DNA of 37,842 nt from Gammaproteobacteria bacterium (GCA_029864095.1 JAOTUB010000022.1:1-37842); one strand, 5' to 3'; shown: positions 25,283 through 34,642, numbered from the stretch's first letter. Made by a program: numbers and translations. Notes: generated by a model not told the origin, from the letters alone.

Positions 25283-27751
25283 GTGAAATTTCTGAAATGG
25301 GCAGCGCTGATTGTGATTGTTGTCGCAGTCATTGCGGCCGTCGTTCAGGTGCGCCGTGATGCCATCGCGCGGGGCATCGCGAACTCCATTCTCAGCGAGC
25401 AAGGCATCGTCGTTACCGATCTGTCGGTCGACAGCCTGACACCCAACCGACTGGTACTGTCCAGACTAGTGGTCGAAAGCGAAGGCGGGACGCGGTACGA
25501 AATACTGGGGCTGACGCTGCCTCTGGGAAAGAACGGGACCCGGATCAGGCGATTTTCGGCCGCGGGCCTCATCGTAACGTACGTGCACGCGCAAGATACG
25601 CCATCCATGCTCAGCAGGAGGTTGCAGACAGTGCTCGATGTGCCGCTCAGCCGCCCTGGCCTGGACGCATCGGTTGCGACGGTATCCCTGCCCAACCTCC
25701 CTGAACTGACCAACGTTAGCTGGGCAACGTCAGAAACAGGACAGGAGCTGTCTTTTGCGGTCGATAACATATCGGTCGACGTCGCCGTTCAGCGCCAGAA
25801 CGAAGTGAAACACATGGTATCGATCGGCGCGACAGGCAACGGTGGCAAAACCGTGCTGTCTGCCGACATCTCGTTAATGCGGAATGACGAGCGTTACAGC
25901 GCGCGCGGCCCGGCCAGAATCAGCATTAACGCATGGCTTCCGGTCATGGACTCCCTCGACCTGCTGCCGGCCGGGCTCGAAAGCCTCAACGCGGAGATGC
26001 AGGGGCCGATCGGACTTCTGTTCGATGAAGGTGAAGCCGGTCGCGTTGTTTTCGAAGCGCAGTTCGGTTTGGTCGATGCACTGTCGACAACATATCGTTC
26101 GGCGGGCGGCGCGTTGTCCGACGTGCAGGTTACCGCCGTCGACGAGCTCGGCCTGTTCATCGATTACCCATCGTTTGCCTGGGTCGCACGGGCTGGCGCG
26201 ATGCAGACTGTTCTCACAACCGACGACCTTGTAGGTATCCCGACTCTTATTAATGACCTTGAGTGCCGGAACGGCGCTCGGTGCACGCTGCGGGCTGTCG
26301 TCGATGCACAACGCGTCCCATGGAACGGCTATGATTTCAGGACAGTCAGACTCTCGCTGCCGATCACTGTCGATTTCGATGCAGCAACCCGCATCAACAT
26401 CGCCGAGGGAGCGACAGGAATATTCACCGGCGTACGCACATCGGATCTCTCGGCAGAAACCATTAGCACCGTCTCTTTTTCCGGCACAGAGCTGATTGTC
26501 GAAGACGATTCCTGGCACTGCCGTATCGGTAAACTGAAGCTCGCTGTCAAAGGTTTCGAGAGCGGCGAAGACCTCGTTGCCTCGTTTCCGATTACGTTCA
26601 GCGATCTCGACATACGGGATAGCGCGCAAACTGTCGATACCCGGCTCTCGGCCCCGCCGATCGACGATGCGGCCTGGGGCGGCATGGCCATCTTGCTGCC
26701 GGGCGCAGAGGGAACCGCAATGATCCGTGATGAGCGGCTCACTTCGTCATTGAAATTGAAGGGCCGCAAGGGCGCGGTCTCTGCAAGCGCTGACGTAATG
26801 TTCGACCTGTCGAACAACGCAGGGTCTATCGCGGTGAATGACACACTCGTATCGTTCGATAAAGCCGCCTTGTCCGAGCTGGCGCCGGGTTGGCCTTACC
26901 CTCTCGACATCGTCAGTGGCAATTGGAGCGCTGACATGGATATCGACTGGGAAACGAACAACGATGTCACGCGGTACGGCGGCATTATGAGTTTTGAACT
27001 GGATACGCTTGCAGGCAGGTACAACGACATCGGTTTTGTCGGCCTGAGCACAAACGTCTCCGCGAAAATGAATCCAGCCGGCGGTATCGACGTTTCACCT
27101 TCGTCACTCGCTGTTCGCCTGGTGGACATTGGACTGCCGCTCGAAAACATCACCGTCAACTACACCATAGACCCCGGCAAGCAAACGGTGCTGGCAGAAG
27201 ATTTGTCCTTCGCCGCTCTCGGCGGCAGGTTTATCGCAGCGCCATTCGAGTACTCAGCCAGCGCAGCAACCAACGTCATCTCGCTGCAGGCCCAGTCTGT
27301 TCAGCTGCAGTTAATGGTCAATCTCCTAGGATCAGAACGCATTGAGATGAGCGGTGCGATTTCCGGGGATCTGCCTGTGACGATTGGCGAAACAAACATT
27401 ACCATTACTGACGGCCGGCTGCGAAGCGACCCGCCGGGCGGCGTGATCCGCTATAAAGGCGATGACGACGCGCTGAAGGCAGCGGTTCCGGACGGTCGAT
27501 TGAGCTTTGTCACCCGGGCGCTCGGCAACTTCAGATTCGACTCGTTGACGTCAGGCGTTGACTACAACGACGCCGGCGACCTGGCGCTAAAAATGCGCCT
27601 GGCGGGAATTAACCCGGACATGGATGCCACACAGCCGATCATTCTCAATCTGTCGGTCGAAAATAACATTCCACAACTGCTGCGAAGCTTGCAGGCAACC
27701 CGCTCAATTGAGGATATACTGGAAAGACAAGCGGCAAAAAAGGCCCACTAA
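25283..27751 (+). CDS. ydbH: YdbH-family AsmA-like inner-membrane protein
   Basis: Protein of 822 residues. An N-terminal transmembrane helix (about 5-22) is followed by an 'IARGIANSILSEQGI' start and a very long repetitive beta-strand region typical of AsmA-like lipid-transfer bridges. In E. coli, YdbH acts with the lipoprotein YnbE, redundantly with TamB and YhdP, in phospholipid movement between inner and outer membranes. The two small genes that follow directly match YnbE and YdbL, which makes the assignment strong despite low sequence constraint. The C-terminal part contains the YdbH-type segment GVIRYKGDD and ends in a region that should meet YnbE. It starts 132 bases from the divergent opine-dehydrogenase gene. 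Confidence 0.88.
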   Translation: MKFLKWAALIVIVVAVIAAVVQVRRDAIARGIANSILSEQGIVVTDLSVDSLTPNRLVLSRLVVESEGGTRYEILGLTLPLGKNGTRIRRFSAAGLIVTYVHAQDTPSMLSRRLQTVLDVPLSRPGLDASVATVSLPNLPELTNVSWATSETGQELSFAVDNISVDVAVQRQNEVKHMVSIGATGNGGKTVLSADISLMRNDERYSARGPARISINAWLPVMDSLDLLPAGLESLNAEMQGPIGLLFDEGEAGRVVFEAQFGLVDALSTTYRSAGGALSDVQVTAVDELGLFIDYPSFAWVARAGAMQTVLTTDDLVGIPTLINDLECRNGARCTLRAVVDAQRVPWNGYDFRTVRLSLPITVDFDAATRINIAEGATGIFTGVRTSDLSAETISTVSFSGTELIVEDDSWHCRIGKLKLAVKGFESGEDLVASFPITFSDLDIRDSAQTVDTRLSAPPIDDAAWGGMAILLPGAEGTAMIRDERLTSSLKLKGRKGAVSASADVMFDLSNNAGSIAVNDTLVSFDKAALSELAPGWPYPLDIVSGNWSADMDIDWETNNDVTRYGGIMSFELDTLAGRYNDIGFVGLSTNVSAKMNPAGGIDVSPSSLAVRLVDIGLPLENITVNYTIDPGKQTVLAEDLSFAALGGRFIAAPFEYSASAATNVISLQAQSVQLQLMVNLLGSERIEMSGAISGDLPVTIGETNITITDGRLRSDPPGGVIRYKGDDDALKAAVPDGRLSFVTRALGNFRFDSLTSGVDYNDAGDLALKMRLAGINPDMDATQPIILNLSVENNIPQLLRSLQATRSIEDILERQAAKKAH

Positions 27752-27756
27752 AGCCC

Positions 27757-27942
27757 ATGAAGACACTACTTTTATACTTGCTGGCATTTAGCGTGATTGG
27801 CGGCTGCTCACCAACGGTAAAACTCGAGGCACCGAAAGAGCCAATCGAAATCAACCTGAACGTCAAGATCGAACACAACATTCGTGTGCAGGTCGATAAA
27901 GAGCTTGAAAGTCTGTTCGACGAAGACAGCGATCTATTCTGA
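27757..27942 (+). CDS. ynbE: YnbE-like outer-membrane lipoprotein
   Basis: A 61-residue lipoprotein. Signal peptide with lipobox VIGGC (Cys17), then the short mature peptide PTVKLEAPKEPIEINLNVKI, which is the characteristic YnbE sequence, and an acidic tail. In E. coli YnbE forms beta-strand stacks that join YdbH to the outer membrane, completing a lipid-transfer bridge. It starts 5 bases after the ydbH stop and ends 10 bases before ydbL. Length and order agree with the E. coli locus. Confidence 0.9.
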   Translation: MKTLLLYLLAFSVIGGCSPTVKLEAPKEPIEINLNVKIEHNIRVQVDKELESLFDEDSDLF

Positions 27943-27952
27943 GGCTAAGTTC

Positions 27953-28276
27953 ATGAAAAAGATTCTTACGGCAACCGTACTTGTACTCTTTATGCAGACT
28001 GCCTGGGCTATCGACCTGGACGACGCCAAGGCCCAGGGCCTCGTTGGTGAAGCCAGATCCGGTTACCTCGAAGCCGTGCAGCAACCCGCCAGTAGCGAGG
28101 TCGAAGCGCTGATTGCGAGCGTCAATGCCAAGCGCAAAGCCGAGTTCGAAAGGACAGCGAACAAGACGAATACGACGCTCCCACAGGTGAGTAATCGTTT
28201 TTACGAACTCGCCGTGCAGAGAACCATTCCAGGGAACTATTATCAGGACCAGGATGGTCACTGGGTCACGAAATAG
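27953..28276 (+). CDS. ydbL: YdbL-family (DUF1318) periplasmic protein
   Basis: A 107-residue exported protein. Signal peptide MKKILTATVLVLFMQTAWA, then DLDDAKAQGLVGE.RSGYL and VNAKRKAEFERTA, the DUF1318 hallmarks. It ends with a short YYQDQDGHWV tail. In E. coli YdbL is a chaperone-like factor that keeps YnbE from forming runaway multimers. The ATG at 27953 gives the signal peptide directly; an in-frame upstream start at 27884 lies inside ynbE and is unlikely. Last gene of the operon. Confidence 0.9.
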   Translation: MKKILTATVLVLFMQTAWAIDLDDAKAQGLVGEARSGYLEAVQQPASSEVEALIASVNAKRKAEFERTANKTNTTLPQVSNRFYELAVQRTIPGNYYQDQDGHWVTK

Positions 28277-28338
28277 TCCCAGCCGCTACGGCAGATGCCC
28301 GACCTTGACGTAGATCAGCGCACCCTCGTCCAGGGCAT

Positions 28339-29868
28339 TCAGGCGCAATTTTTGCTCGCGACAGGATTGCTGAACACCAGAACCCCGTCTTCTACCGGCG
28401 CATCGCGAAACATTTTCTTGTCGCGGACATAATCTTGCGGGTTCGTCCACGGCGCGTGGTCACCCTGCTTCGGCAGTCGGCCCAGCACGCGCTGTATGTA
28501 GCCCGACGAGAAGCCGATGATCCACGGACGCTTTGGCATATCCCGATCCTGGTCGCGCAGGCGCGGCGTGCACTGCTGATGACCGCCAGCGTCCATATGG
28601 TTAACCACGCGGCAGAAAAACTCCGCGATGAGGTCGGCGCGCAGGGTCCAGGACGCGTTGATGTAGCCGAACGTCGAGACAAGGTTAGGCACATCGGAAC
28701 TCATGACGCCTTTGTAGGTAAACGTGTCCGCAAAATCGACGGGCTGCCCGTCGACGACAAACTCCACACCGCCGAGCACGAGCAAATCGAGCCCGGTCGC
28801 CGTGACGATGATGTCGGCCTCCAGCTCCTGACCGGACTTCAGCAGGATGCCTCTCCTGGTAAAGGTTTCGATTTCATCGGTCACGACCGACGCCTTGCCG
28901 GAACGAATCGCAGCGAAAAGATCACTGTTCGGCACGAGGCAGAGCCGCTGATCCCAGGGGTTGTATGTCGGCGTGAAATGCTTCGCGACGTCGTAGTCTT
29001 TGCCAAGTTCCTTGCGGACCCGTCTCAGAAGAAACCGCTTGCTCCGGTCGGGCCGTTTCCGCGTCTGTCCGTACATGAATTGCTGGATGGTGACGTTTTT
29101 CCAGCGCGTGATCGCATAAGCGGTCTTCTGCGGCAGGATCTTGCGCAGAACGTTGGCGATGATGTCGATGTCGGGCTGCGAAAAAATATACGTGGGCGAA
29201 CGCTGCAGCATAACGATATGCTCAACGTCTTTTGCCATCTCGGGTACAAGCGTCACTGCCGTCGCACCCGAGCCGATGACGACCACTTTCTTGCCACGAT
29301 ATTCGAGATCCTCAGGCCAGTGCTGCGGATGGACGATGTCGCCCGAGAAGTTGTCGCGGCCGGCGAACTCGGGCGTGTGGCCTTGCTCGTAGCGATAATA
29401 GCCCGCACAGACCAGCATGAGATTACAGCGGATCAGGTCGGTCTCGCCCGTATCCTCGCGATGCACCGCAATTGTCCAGGTGGCTTCGTCGGTCGACCAA
29501 TTCGCTGCGCTCACGTGATGCCGATAGCGAATGTGCGGTTCGACATCGTGCTCAGCCGCGGTCTCCCGAACGTACTTGAGGATCGCAGGCCCATCGGCTA
29601 TGGCTTTGGAATCAAGCCACGGCTTGAAATTGTAACCGAGTGTGTGCATGTCGCTGTCCGAGCGGACGCCCGGGTAGCGAAACAGATCCCAGGTGCCGCC
29701 CATCGATTCACGGCTTTCGAGAATCACGTAGCTCTTGCCCGGGCATTTTTCCTGCAGGTGGCAGGCCGCGCCTACGCCGGAAAGTCCCGCGCCGACGATG
29801 ACAACGTCAAAGTATTCGGTGCTCACAGTATTTTCGTTTGCCGCAGTGTTCGATGATCCAACATCCAT
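28339..29868 (-). CDS. Flavin-containing monooxygenase with Baeyer-Villiger signature
   Basis: FAD- and NADPH-dependent class B flavoprotein monooxygenase of 509 residues. FAD motif GAGLSG (about 26-31) and GGTWDLFRYPGVRSDSD (58-74), the fingerprint FxGxxxHxxxW as FSGDIVHPQHW (174-184), and the NADPH motif GSGATAV (199-205). The fingerprint with His..Trp is that of Baeyer-Villiger monooxygenases, which insert oxygen next to a ketone; related enzymes oxidise N or S. The substrate is unknown. The ATG at 29868 is preferred over the TTG at 29925, which would add 19 unlike residues. No strong ribosome site is seen. It converges on ydbL and diverges from the ATP-grasp cluster, with about 150 bases between. 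Confidence 0.92.
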   Translation of the reverse strand: MDVGSSNTAANENTVSTEYFDVVIVGAGLSGVGAACHLQEKCPGKSYVILESRESMGGTWDLFRYPGVRSDSDMHTLGYNFKPWLDSKAIADGPAILKYVRETAAEHDVEPHIRYRHHVSAANWSTDEATWTIAVHREDTGETDLIRCNLMLVCAGYYRYEQGHTPEFAGRDNFSGDIVHPQHWPEDLEYRGKKVVVIGSGATAVTLVPEMAKDVEHIVMLQRSPTYIFSQPDIDIIANVLRKILPQKTAYAITRWKNVTIQQFMYGQTRKRPDRSKRFLLRRVRKELGKDYDVAKHFTPTYNPWDQRLCLVPNSDLFAAIRSGKASVVTDEIETFTRRGILLKSGQELEADIIVTATGLDLLVLGGVEFVVDGQPVDFADTFTYKGVMSSDVPNLVSTFGYINASWTLRADLIAEFFCRVVNHMDAGGHQQCTPRLRDQDRDMPKRPWIIGFSSGYIQRVLGRLPKQGDHAPWTNPQDYVRDKKMFRDAPVEDGVLVFSNPVASKNCA

Positions 29869-30018
29869 GTTGTGGCCGGGAATCGCGTAGCGTAACCTAA
29901 TCGTTATCTCCGCACACGCGCACAAGAATTACATAGCGGGTGTTAGCAAACGCGTCAGGGCGATGGCGCGAATCAAGCAGGATAATCAGAGGCTGCGCCC
30001 GGATGCGGCCCAACGACT

Positions 30019-31242
30019 ATGGCACGACACGTAATTTTCGCAGCGCCCTTTTTCATGGATGCGACCTTGCGCTTCCTCCGCGGCGCTGCGGGCCTGCCGG
30101 GTGTTGCACTGACCGTTGTCAGTCAGGACCCAGAGGACCGTATGCCGCCTGACCTGCGCGCCCGACTGGCCGGACACTGGCGCGTTGCCGACGCACTCGA
30201 TCCCCAGCAGCTCGTCGATGCCGCGCGGCAACTCGAGGCACGAATAGGCCGCGCATCCGCCTACATTGCGCCGCTGGAGCAGCTGCAAGTGCCGCTGGCA
30301 CTGGCCAGGGAAGCGCTTGGCATCGATGGCCTGTCGTCGGCCGCGGCAAGAAACTTTCGCGACAAATCACGCATGAAAGACGTGCTTCGGGCAGCCGGGG
30401 TTCCGTGCGCGCGGCACACACTTGTCGCTGATCCTGAATCGGCGGAGGCGTTCACGCGGCGCGTCGGCTTCCCGGTGGTTGTGAAACCGCCCGACGGTGC
30501 CGGCGGCAAAGCCACGTTCAGACTCGATCGACCGCAGGATCTCGCTGTCTGGCTACAGCGCTATCCGCCAAATCCGGAGCGCCCGACACTGTTCGAGGAA
30601 TTCGTGCGCGGCACCGAACACTCTTTCGACAGCGTCTGCGTCGACGGACGGCCCGTTTGGCATTCGATTTCGCGGTACATGCCGTCGCCGCTGGAAGTTC
30701 TCGAGAATGAATGGATTCAGTGGTGTGTCCTGCTGCCCCGCAATATCGACGGCGCCGAGTTCGACCCGATACGTGAGTCCGGGTTTGCGGCTGTCGAGGC
30801 GCTCGGACTGCAGACCGGGCTCAGTCATATGGAATGGTTTCGGCTCGCGGACGGGAATATCGCCATCTCCGAGGTCGGCGCACGCCCTCCCGGGGCCCAG
30901 TTTTCAACCTTGTTGTCGTATGCTCACGACATCGATTTTTATGCGGCGTGGCCACGTTTGATGATATTCGGAGAATTCGATCCGCCGCGTCGCGAGTACG
31001 CCGCCGGTGCTGCTTACATTCGCGGACAGGGCCGCGGCCGCGTTCGCAACATCGCCGGGATCGACGATGTGCAGCGGCGTTTTGGCTCGATCGTTGTCGA
31101 AGCAAAACTCCCGCTTGAAGGGCAGCCGCCGGGCGACAGCTACGAAGGCGACGGCTACGTCATCGTGCGGCACCCCGATACCGACGTCGTGCAGCACGCG
31201 CTGCAGCAGATCGTCAGCACTATTCGCGTGGAGCTGCAGTGA
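30019..31242 (+). CDS. ATP-grasp ligase 1
   Basis: A 407-residue ATP-grasp enzyme of the carboxylate-amine ligase type, which activates a carboxylate as acyl phosphate and couples it to an amine or thiol. Features: pre-ATP-grasp domain about 1-110, the lid region PVVVKPPDGAGGKATF with the ATP-binding Lys, the EEFVRGTEHSFDSV acid pair, and the Mg-binding end SHMEWFR...SEVGARPPGA. The motif arrangement and the C-terminal RGRVRNIAGIDD / GYVIVRHPD closely parallel ATP-grasp ligase 3 at 35374-36591, so the two are paralogues. It is first of a coupled run: the GTG of the next gene overlaps its stop by 4 bases. Substrates unknown. Confidence 0.88.
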   Translation: MARHVIFAAPFFMDATLRFLRGAAGLPGVALTVVSQDPEDRMPPDLRARLAGHWRVADALDPQQLVDAARQLEARIGRASAYIAPLEQLQVPLALAREALGIDGLSSAAARNFRDKSRMKDVLRAAGVPCARHTLVADPESAEAFTRRVGFPVVVKPPDGAGGKATFRLDRPQDLAVWLQRYPPNPERPTLFEEFVRGTEHSFDSVCVDGRPVWHSISRYMPSPLEVLENEWIQWCVLLPRNIDGAEFDPIRESGFAAVEALGLQTGLSHMEWFRLADGNIAISEVGARPPGAQFSTLLSYAHDIDFYAAWPRLMIFGEFDPPRREYAAGAAYIRGQGRGRVRNIAGIDDVQRRFGSIVVEAKLPLEGQPPGDSYEGDGYVIVRHPDTDVVQHALQQIVSTIRVELQ

Positions 31243-32183
31243 ATACGGAAATGCCGCTCCGGCTCCTCCTCGGACCGCAGCGACCGGTCGTGAACCTCGA
31301 CAGTGCCGTGGCGCAATCGGGTATTGGTGATGGTCCGATCGGCGTCATATCGGCAGCCTGGCAGGAAGCCGAGGGTGACATCGACGACGTGCAGCGTTTA
31401 TTGCCGAACCCGCTTTTTGACCTGCGCCTTTATCAGAGAACGGAAGAACTGTTCGCTGCGGACGAACGCCTGCGTGAAGCTTATCGACGTCGACAGGATC
31501 GGCTCAAGGAGCAGCAACGCTTGTACAGTATGCGCCTCAAGCACCTGATGGTCGCAGCCAGAGAGACTTTGCGCATCGAAGGTGAACCGGCCGTCGTGGC
31601 GGCCGAGCGCCGTCATGCCATTTCGCAGTTGCGCGCACTCGACCGGCATCATCTGGCCCAGGTCGAGAAAGCACATACCCGATTCGACAGCGTGTTCAAC
31701 GCCGACTCACATAAACTCCTGGCTGAGCACACTGCGGCAATCGAGGACGAGCTATCGCGTTTCGAAACGGTTCTCATGACGGGCGGCAATGTCATCGTAC
31801 TGATGAACCGGCTGCGGCTGTTCGGGCTCGATCGGCTGTTACGGCACAAAAGCATCATCGCCTGGTCCGCCGGGGCGATGGTGCTTTGTGACCGCATCGT
31901 ATTTTTCCACGATCGCCTGCCGCAAGGCCGCCGCGACCCGGAAATCGTCGGCCTGGGCATGGGCTTGTTGCCAGGAATCGTATTGTTGCCGGACGCAAAA
32001 GGAAGACTGCAGGCGAAGGACCTCGTGCGTATCAGGCTTTTTAGTCGGCGTTTCGCGCCGGCATCGTGCATGACCCTGGACAACGGCTCGTTGCTGTCCT
32101 ACGCAGGCGAAACACTGCGTGACAGCGAAGCGGCGAAGCGCATTACGCGTAACGGACGTTTCAAACGAGTGCGCGCGGCATGA
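31239..32183 (+). CDS. Peptidase S51/cyanophycinase-like protein with helical insertion
   Basis: A 314-residue protein starting at GTG (GTGA overlap with the previous stop; an ATG four codons later is an alternative). The start (RLLLGPQRP, then GPIGVISAAWQEAEGD) and the nucleophile elbow IIAWSAGAMVLCD (Ser210), preceded by LMTGGNVIVLMNRL, fit the peptidase S51/type 1 glutamine-amidotransferase fold of dipeptidase E and cyanophycinase. Between them, about residues 62-176 form a very charged, helix-rich stretch (REAYRRRQDRLKEQQRLY and similar), an insertion absent from ordinary dipeptidase E. It could cleave an Asp-linked or other unusual peptide made by the ATP-grasp enzymes; that is inference. 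It overlaps the following esterase gene by 4 bases (ATGA). Confidence 0.75.
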   Translation: MNTEMPLRLLLGPQRPVVNLDSAVAQSGIGDGPIGVISAAWQEAEGDIDDVQRLLPNPLFDLRLYQRTEELFAADERLREAYRRRQDRLKEQQRLYSMRLKHLMVAARETLRIEGEPAVVAAERRHAISQLRALDRHHLAQVEKAHTRFDSVFNADSHKLLAEHTAAIEDELSRFETVLMTGGNVIVLMNRLRLFGLDRLLRHKSIIAWSAGAMVLCDRIVFFHDRLPQGRRDPEIVGLGMGLLPGIVLLPDAKGRLQAKDLVRIRLFSRRFAPASCMTLDNGSLLSYAGETLRDSEAAKRITRNGRFKRVRAA

Positions 32184-33316
32184 ATCCTGCTCTGCGCAAA
32201 CTGCTCCGCAAAGGCACACCGGAGCCAGCCGACATCGACGCCCTGATCGCGGAGCTGGAATTTCCGCTCGTGGACGGCCCGGACGTTACGTTCGTCTTCC
32301 GCGGTGCGGCCGACGAAGTGAACCTGCGCTGCTGGATTTCTGGTCTGGATACGGCACAGCCGTTCCAGGCATTGCCCGGCACCGACCTGTGGGCGACAAC
32401 CATCGAGCTGCCGAAAGGATCGCGTATCGAATACAAGTTCGAGGTGATTAAGAACGGCACGAGGGAGCTCATTCTCGACCCCCTGAACGAAGTGATTGCG
32501 CACGATCCGTTCGGCGCGAACTCGGTGTGCCAGGGCTATGGCTACGTGCGACCGGAGTGGACACTGCACGATCCACAAGCGCGCGCGGGCTCGTTACAAC
32601 GTTTGCAGGTCGACAGCGGCATATTTAAGGAGCCCCGGGAAATACAGGTGTACCTGCCGGCGACGTTTCGCAGCAATCGTCGTTATCCATTGTTGATTGT
32701 GCACGACGGCATCGATTATCTGCGCTACGCCGATCTCAAGGCGGTGCTCGACAATCTCACGCACAGATTGGAAATTCCATCCGTCATCACCGCATTGATC
32801 GAGTCACCCGATCGACTCAAGGAATACGGTGGCGATGACCGCCATGCCAGGTTCCTCGTCGAAGATCTGCTGCCATTTATGAACGATGCCTACCCGCTGC
32901 TCGATGCGGCCAATGCACGCTGTCTTATGGGAGCCAGCTTCGGGGGCGTGGCTGCACTGCATGCGGCTTGGCGCTTCCCCGAGCAGTTTGGATCGCTGCT
33001 GTTGCAGTCCGGCTCGTTCGCATTCAGCGATATTGGACGCCATAACCGCGGGCCGGTATTCGATCCGGTCGTACGTTTCATGAACGAGTTTCGCGAGCAA
33101 CCCGGTATTCCGGCAGACCGGATATTCATGAGCTGCGGCATGTACGAGTCGCTGATCTATGAAAACCGCTCGCTCGTACCGCACCTGCAGGCGAAAGGTG
33201 TGGAGCTGCGCTTCGAAGAAGCGCGCGATGCGCACAATTGGGAAAACTGGCGTGACCGACTGCGCATCGGCCTGTCCTGGCTCATGCCCGGTCCGGCATG
33301 GATGGTGTACGAGTGA
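32180..33316 (+). CDS. Enterochelin-esterase-like hydrolase with N-terminal CBM48-like domain
   Basis: An alpha/beta hydrolase of 378 residues. The N-terminal beta domain (about 30-125, WATTIELPKGSRIEYKFEV) is the early-set/CBM48-like module found in iron-siderophore esterases. The catalytic domain (about 150-375) has the nucleophile GASFGG (Ser253) and a late ARDAHNWENWRD with the catalytic His, the pattern of the Fes/IroD esterase family. No signal peptide, so it is cytosolic. An amide or ester conjugate is the likely substrate type. The start ATGA overlaps the S51-like gene. It is the third gene of a coupled run; 78 bases then separate it from ATP-grasp ligase 2. Confidence 0.86.
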   Translation: MNPALRKLLRKGTPEPADIDALIAELEFPLVDGPDVTFVFRGAADEVNLRCWISGLDTAQPFQALPGTDLWATTIELPKGSRIEYKFEVIKNGTRELILDPLNEVIAHDPFGANSVCQGYGYVRPEWTLHDPQARAGSLQRLQVDSGIFKEPREIQVYLPATFRSNRRYPLLIVHDGIDYLRYADLKAVLDNLTHRLEIPSVITALIESPDRLKEYGGDDRHARFLVEDLLPFMNDAYPLLDAANARCLMGASFGGVAALHAAWRFPEQFGSLLLQSGSFAFSDIGRHNRGPVFDPVVRFMNEFREQPGIPADRIFMSCGMYESLIYENRSLVPHLQAKGVELRFEEARDAHNWENWRDRLRIGLSWLMPGPAWMVYE

Positions 33317-33328
33317 TAGCTGGTAACC

Positions 33329-33356
33329 CGGACAACATCGCTTATTCGCCTATACT
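33329..33356 (+). promoter_or_regulatory. Candidate sigma70 promoter ahead of ATP-grasp ligase 2
   Basis: CGGACA at 33329-33334 and TATACT at 33351-33356 with a 16-base spacer (4/6 and 5/6 matches to consensus) lie in the 78-base gap after the first esterase. A start near 33363 would leave a leader of about 30 bases with the AAGGA ribosome site before the GTG at 33395. It may give the second gene pair its own transcript. Confidence 0.35.
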
Positions 33357-33394
33357 ATCGGTCAGAACCGCAAACCAAGAAGGATAATCAGACG

Positions 33395-34642
33395 GTGGCC
33401 CACAAAACACGACGAATCGGCCTGTCCCTCGGCGCCGATATCTGCTGGCCCATTTGCTACGAGGGCCTGATGAAAGAACTCGACCTGGCCATACCCGACG
33501 GCAACGACACGCTGACGTTCGAAGTCGAGCGTGTGCACATCGAGCCCTTCGATCTGCAGCAACCATGCAACTACGACGTTGTTATCGATCGTCTGACGCA
33601 CTGGTATCACACCTCGCGCGAATGGATTAAGAAATCAATCCTCATGGACGACCTGTACGTGTTCAACAATCCGTGGACCTTGCAGTCGATGGAGAAACTG
33701 ACGACGTATTGCGCGATGATGCGGCTTGGAATGCCGATACCGACCACCTGGCTCATTCCGCCGAAATCATACACGGAGTCGCCCGACCTGCAGTTAACGC
33801 TGCAACGCTATGCGAAGCTGTTCGACCTCGGTGACATAGGCGATCAGGTAGGCTACCCGCTGTTCATGAAGCCTTACGATGGCGGCGGATGGGTGGGCGT
33901 CTCCGCGATCAAGGATCGGGATGCGCTGCTTGCCGCCTACAACATAAGCGGCACGAAAGTGATGCATCTGCAGAAGGGCGTCGTCCCGTTCGAGCGCTTT
34001 GTCCGCTGCGTAGGCCTCGGCCCGCAGTTGCGCTGTGTCAACTATGATCCAGACTCGCCACTGCACGATCGTTATCGCATGGATGTCGATTTCCTGTCGG
34101 CAGAGGACAGGAAGCGCCTGACCGACATGACCATGGTAATCAATGCGTTTTTTGGCTGGGACTTTAATTCCTGTGAGTCGTTGCTGAGCAATGGCGTGTG
34201 GCACCCGATCGATTTCGCCAATGCCTGCCCCGATTCCCAGGTGACCTCGCTGCATTTTCACTTTCCGTGGTTGATCAAGGCGAATGTGCGCTGGTCCATA
34301 TTCTGTGCTGCGACCAAACGGAACCTGAGTACAAACCTGAACTGGCGTCAGTACTATGACGTTGCCGACGAAGACAAGCCGTTCGACGACAAGCTGGCGG
34401 ACTATGTGCGCATCGCGCGCCAGCGTTTTGACGTCGATCGATTTGAAGAATTCTGCGACCGACATCTCGGCCATCTCGACGAAGTGGCGCTGCATTATTT
34501 TGCAACGGAACCCGTTCGCAATGCGATTCGGGAAAAAGTAGAGCTGCTGTATCCGGAACACGAGCATGACGACTTTACCGAGCTGTTCTGGAATCGCATC
34601 CAGCACTGGCGGCAAATTGAAGGCGGCGCTGGTTCCCGGTAA
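33395..34642 (+). CDS. ATP-grasp ligase 2 (RimK-like group)
   Basis: A 415-residue protein starting at GTG with AAGGA about 10 bases upstream. A pre-ATP-grasp domain (CNYDVVIDRLTHWYHTSREW) is followed by the ATP-grasp fold: YPLFMKPYDGGGWVGVSAI contains the phosphate-binding Lys and Gly-rich loop, VPFERFVRCVGLG the adenine-side strand, and the metal-binding end is probably NSCESLLSNGVWHPIDFANACPD. It is clearly different from ligases 1 and 3. A C-terminal extension of about 100 acidic residues (PEHEHDDFTELFW) follows the fold. The partner gene is the second esterase, joined by TAATG. Substrate unknown; carboxylate-amine ligation is the family expectation. Confidence 0.82.
   Translation: MAHKTRRIGLSLGADICWPICYEGLMKELDLAIPDGNDTLTFEVERVHIEPFDLQQPCNYDVVIDRLTHWYHTSREWIKKSILMDDLYVFNNPWTLQSMEKLTTYCAMMRLGMPIPTTWLIPPKSYTESPDLQLTLQRYAKLFDLGDIGDQVGYPLFMKPYDGGGWVGVSAIKDRDALLAAYNISGTKVMHLQKGVVPFERFVRCVGLGPQLRCVNYDPDSPLHDRYRMDVDFLSAEDRKRLTDMTMVINAFFGWDFNSCESLLSNGVWHPIDFANACPDSQVTSLHFHFPWLIKANVRWSIFCAATKRNLSTNLNWRQYYDVADEDKPFDDKLADYVRIARQRFDVDRFEEFCDRHLGHLDEVALHYFATEPVRNAIREKVELLYPEHEHDDFTELFWNRIQHWRQIEGGAGSR

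Noticed and set aside
28277-28345. Downstream of the monooxygenase stop, another minus-strand frame reads LRLNALDEGALIYVKVGHLP before a stop, which looks like a protein tail.
   Set aside because: The enzyme already has a plausible end, the segment is short, and I cannot tie it to any family. A frameshifted C-terminus or gene remnant is possible but unsupported; aligning monooxygenase homologues would settle it.
28435-29856. A 473-codon plus-strand open frame opposite the flavin monooxygenase, and similar frames opposite other genes (13046-14116, 35443-36645).
   Set aside because: The opposite strands carry unmistakable enzyme motifs; the plus-strand translations show no family features and are side effects of high-GC codon use.
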